Notes under the pieces: model-generated
What the model saw: the letters and a program-made list of their open reading frames with translations, nothing else
Database searches by the model: none
Told to the model about the DNA's origin: nothing
Shown: one piece after another, positions 62,660-64,000 of the stretch
How positions within the stretch are numbered: position 1 is the first letter of the stretch
Layout of the letters: every line of letters starts with the position of its first letter
From: Porphyra umbilicalis
Lineage: Eukaryota > Rhodophyta > Bangiophyceae > Bangiales > Bangiaceae
Length of the DNA: 64,000 bases
Direction of reading: 5' to 3'
NCBI GenBank assembly: GCA_002049455.2
Contig: KV918849.1
Location: 186,001 to 250,000 of the forward strand
Translations under genes and position numbers: made by a program

Positions 62660-64000
62660 GTGGCAAAAAAGCACACGCAGGCGCTGCCAGTGGCACCCCC
62701 GAGTCGCATCGGTGGTATCCAGACAACACCTCTCATCCGACCCTGGATTGACTTCATGGTTTCTTCCATGCCGCAGCGGTACGGCAGTGCTTCATCTGCT
62801 TCGTAGCTGGATTTTAGACACCAGTTTCTTGAGATATGAATGTCGTGGTCATGTTCTCCGGGGCAGTGATCTTTTCAGTATCTCTTAAAAGGTGAAATGG
62901 CACTTAGCAATTCTACGTGACATGTCAAACATCGATTGCGAGATGCCTTGCGGACATGATACTTCCAGATTCATGTACTGCACGTCGTGCTCGTCAGATG
63001 ACCTCCACCTGACGTGGCATTCATTTTTCGTCGCCTTGCCCGCTCTGGACAGTCACGATCCTATAACCTGTCACTTCCAGAATGCAGATGGAGTACAACG
63101 TCACCGAGGGCTTCAGGGCGTGTTACCTTAAGTGCCTCAAGCAACGAGAATGCTTCTGAAACACGGCGGCAGAACGAAAGAACATGTATCGCGTGCCATA
63201 GCGGCACGGCGTGTGCATCAGAGTACGTGCGTCGCAAGCGCGTGGCTCACCAGCCGTCTAGGCCCCTGCCTCCTCCACGCACTTAGCCGATTTTCTGCTT
63301 GATCTTGCAGCCGTCGTCGTGGCGCTGGTACCCTCAACAAAGTCCATACGTGCTGCCGGTGATTTGAGGAGCTCACAACTGCCCGCCACCCCCACCAAGT
63401 GCTCTTACTCTCCGTCTGGAGGTGTTGCCGCGCCTGTCAAGATGCAGCTAGCCCAGTAAGGGCGGCCTCGGTCTTGATCTTTCTTTTTGCAGGCACCCAT
63501 AACCTCAAGCCGTTCAGGCGTACCGCCGTCGGCGACTGGATGGTTTACCAGTATCGCCCCCCTGCGTTCACCCGAAAAATCACTGATCCTTCCACAGTGG
63601 GCCCAGCGTGTCCAGGTGCTGATTGCTGTGCATTTTAGTATGCAGCGATCATGGCATACTCGGCAAAGTCTTCCGCAGCCTTTTTTGCCGCCGGCGCCCC
63701 GTTCGACGACCCGCGGCACCCGGTCGGCGTGGGCGCCAACCGATTGCACGACGTCTCACGGCGCCACAGCCTGACAAAGAGCATGACTGGCTACCTCGTG
63801 CACACCGCCGTGCCGTCCCGTAGCTTCGTCTGTCCATCTCGGTTGATAGTGACATGTGCCACGAATGCAGCATTAACTATAGAATCAATCACCGCGCACA
63901 CACCGTCGTGATGACCAACGTCCACCCTCGCTTGTTATCTGTTTGGAGTGGGATGCCAATTCTTTACCGAGCGCGTTGGGCTTCCTCGCCTCACCTTACG
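62660..64000. other. no gene recognised to the right edge
   Basis: Composition is more balanced than elsewhere, with only short open frames and no domain. No tRNA-like folds or tandem repeats were noticed. Confidence 0.35.

Noticed and set aside
1-64000. CRISPR arrays, bacterial operons or Shine-Dalgarno-led genes
   Set aside because: The window has introns, eukaryotic retrotransposons and TATA/AATAAA-type signals. No regularly spaced palindromic repeats with unique spacers were seen.

Overview
The window is eukaryotic nuclear DNA with very high GC (well over 60 % by eye), GT-AG introns, and transposon classes confined to eukaryotes: a Ty1/copia LTR retrotransposon and TNP2/CACTA-like, KDZ-like and Tc1/mariner-IS630-like DNA transposons. 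A PsbP-domain gene whose product carries a plastid plus twin-arginine thylakoid leader shows that the host is photosynthetic. GC-rich sequence, few introns and heavy repeats fit a bangiophyte red alga such as Porphyra/Pyropia. That assignment is inference; no rRNA or plastid marker is present to prove it.

Layout. 0-2 kb: the 3' end of a C2H2 zinc-finger gene and an MT-A70 methyltransferase broken by two frameshifts. 4.5-9.3 kb: a decayed DNA-transposon gene, frameshifted several times. 14.6-16.8 kb: a GC-only island. 17.1-19.7 kb: two host genes on the minus strand, a PsbP-domain protein and a two-exon short-chain dehydrogenase. 20.9-27.2 kb: a KDZ-like transposase gene split by about 3 kb that holds a GC island and a dispersed repeat. 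27.9-36.2 kb: mostly non-coding, with a 332-bp direct duplication and a palindromic mariner-type MITE. 36.3-41.1 kb: an ABCC-type ABC transporter behind a TATA box. 41.96-49.62 kb: a complete Ty1/copia element with apparently identical 665-bp LTRs, a 5-bp target duplication, intact gag and pol, and a predicted -1 frameshift signal between them. 49.9-50.6 kb: a MITE. 52.1-56.2 kb: a candidate element with inverted ends, a Ulp1-like protease exon, a tandem duplication, a long hairpin and a 185-bp array. 56.6-58.0 kb: a Tc1/IS630-like transposase. 59.3-62.3 kb: a TNP2-like transposase interrupted by the same dispersed repeat family seen at 25 kb.

Only four or five loci look like host genes (C2H2, MT-A70, PsbP, SDR, ABCC); most of the rest is mobile or repeat DNA. 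Two points recur. First, breaks in four otherwise coherent genes fall in or beside G/C homopolymers of 9-22 nt, so some 'pseudogenes' may be assembly artefacts. Second, the GC-only islands lack stop codons in most frames, so long ORFs in them mean little.
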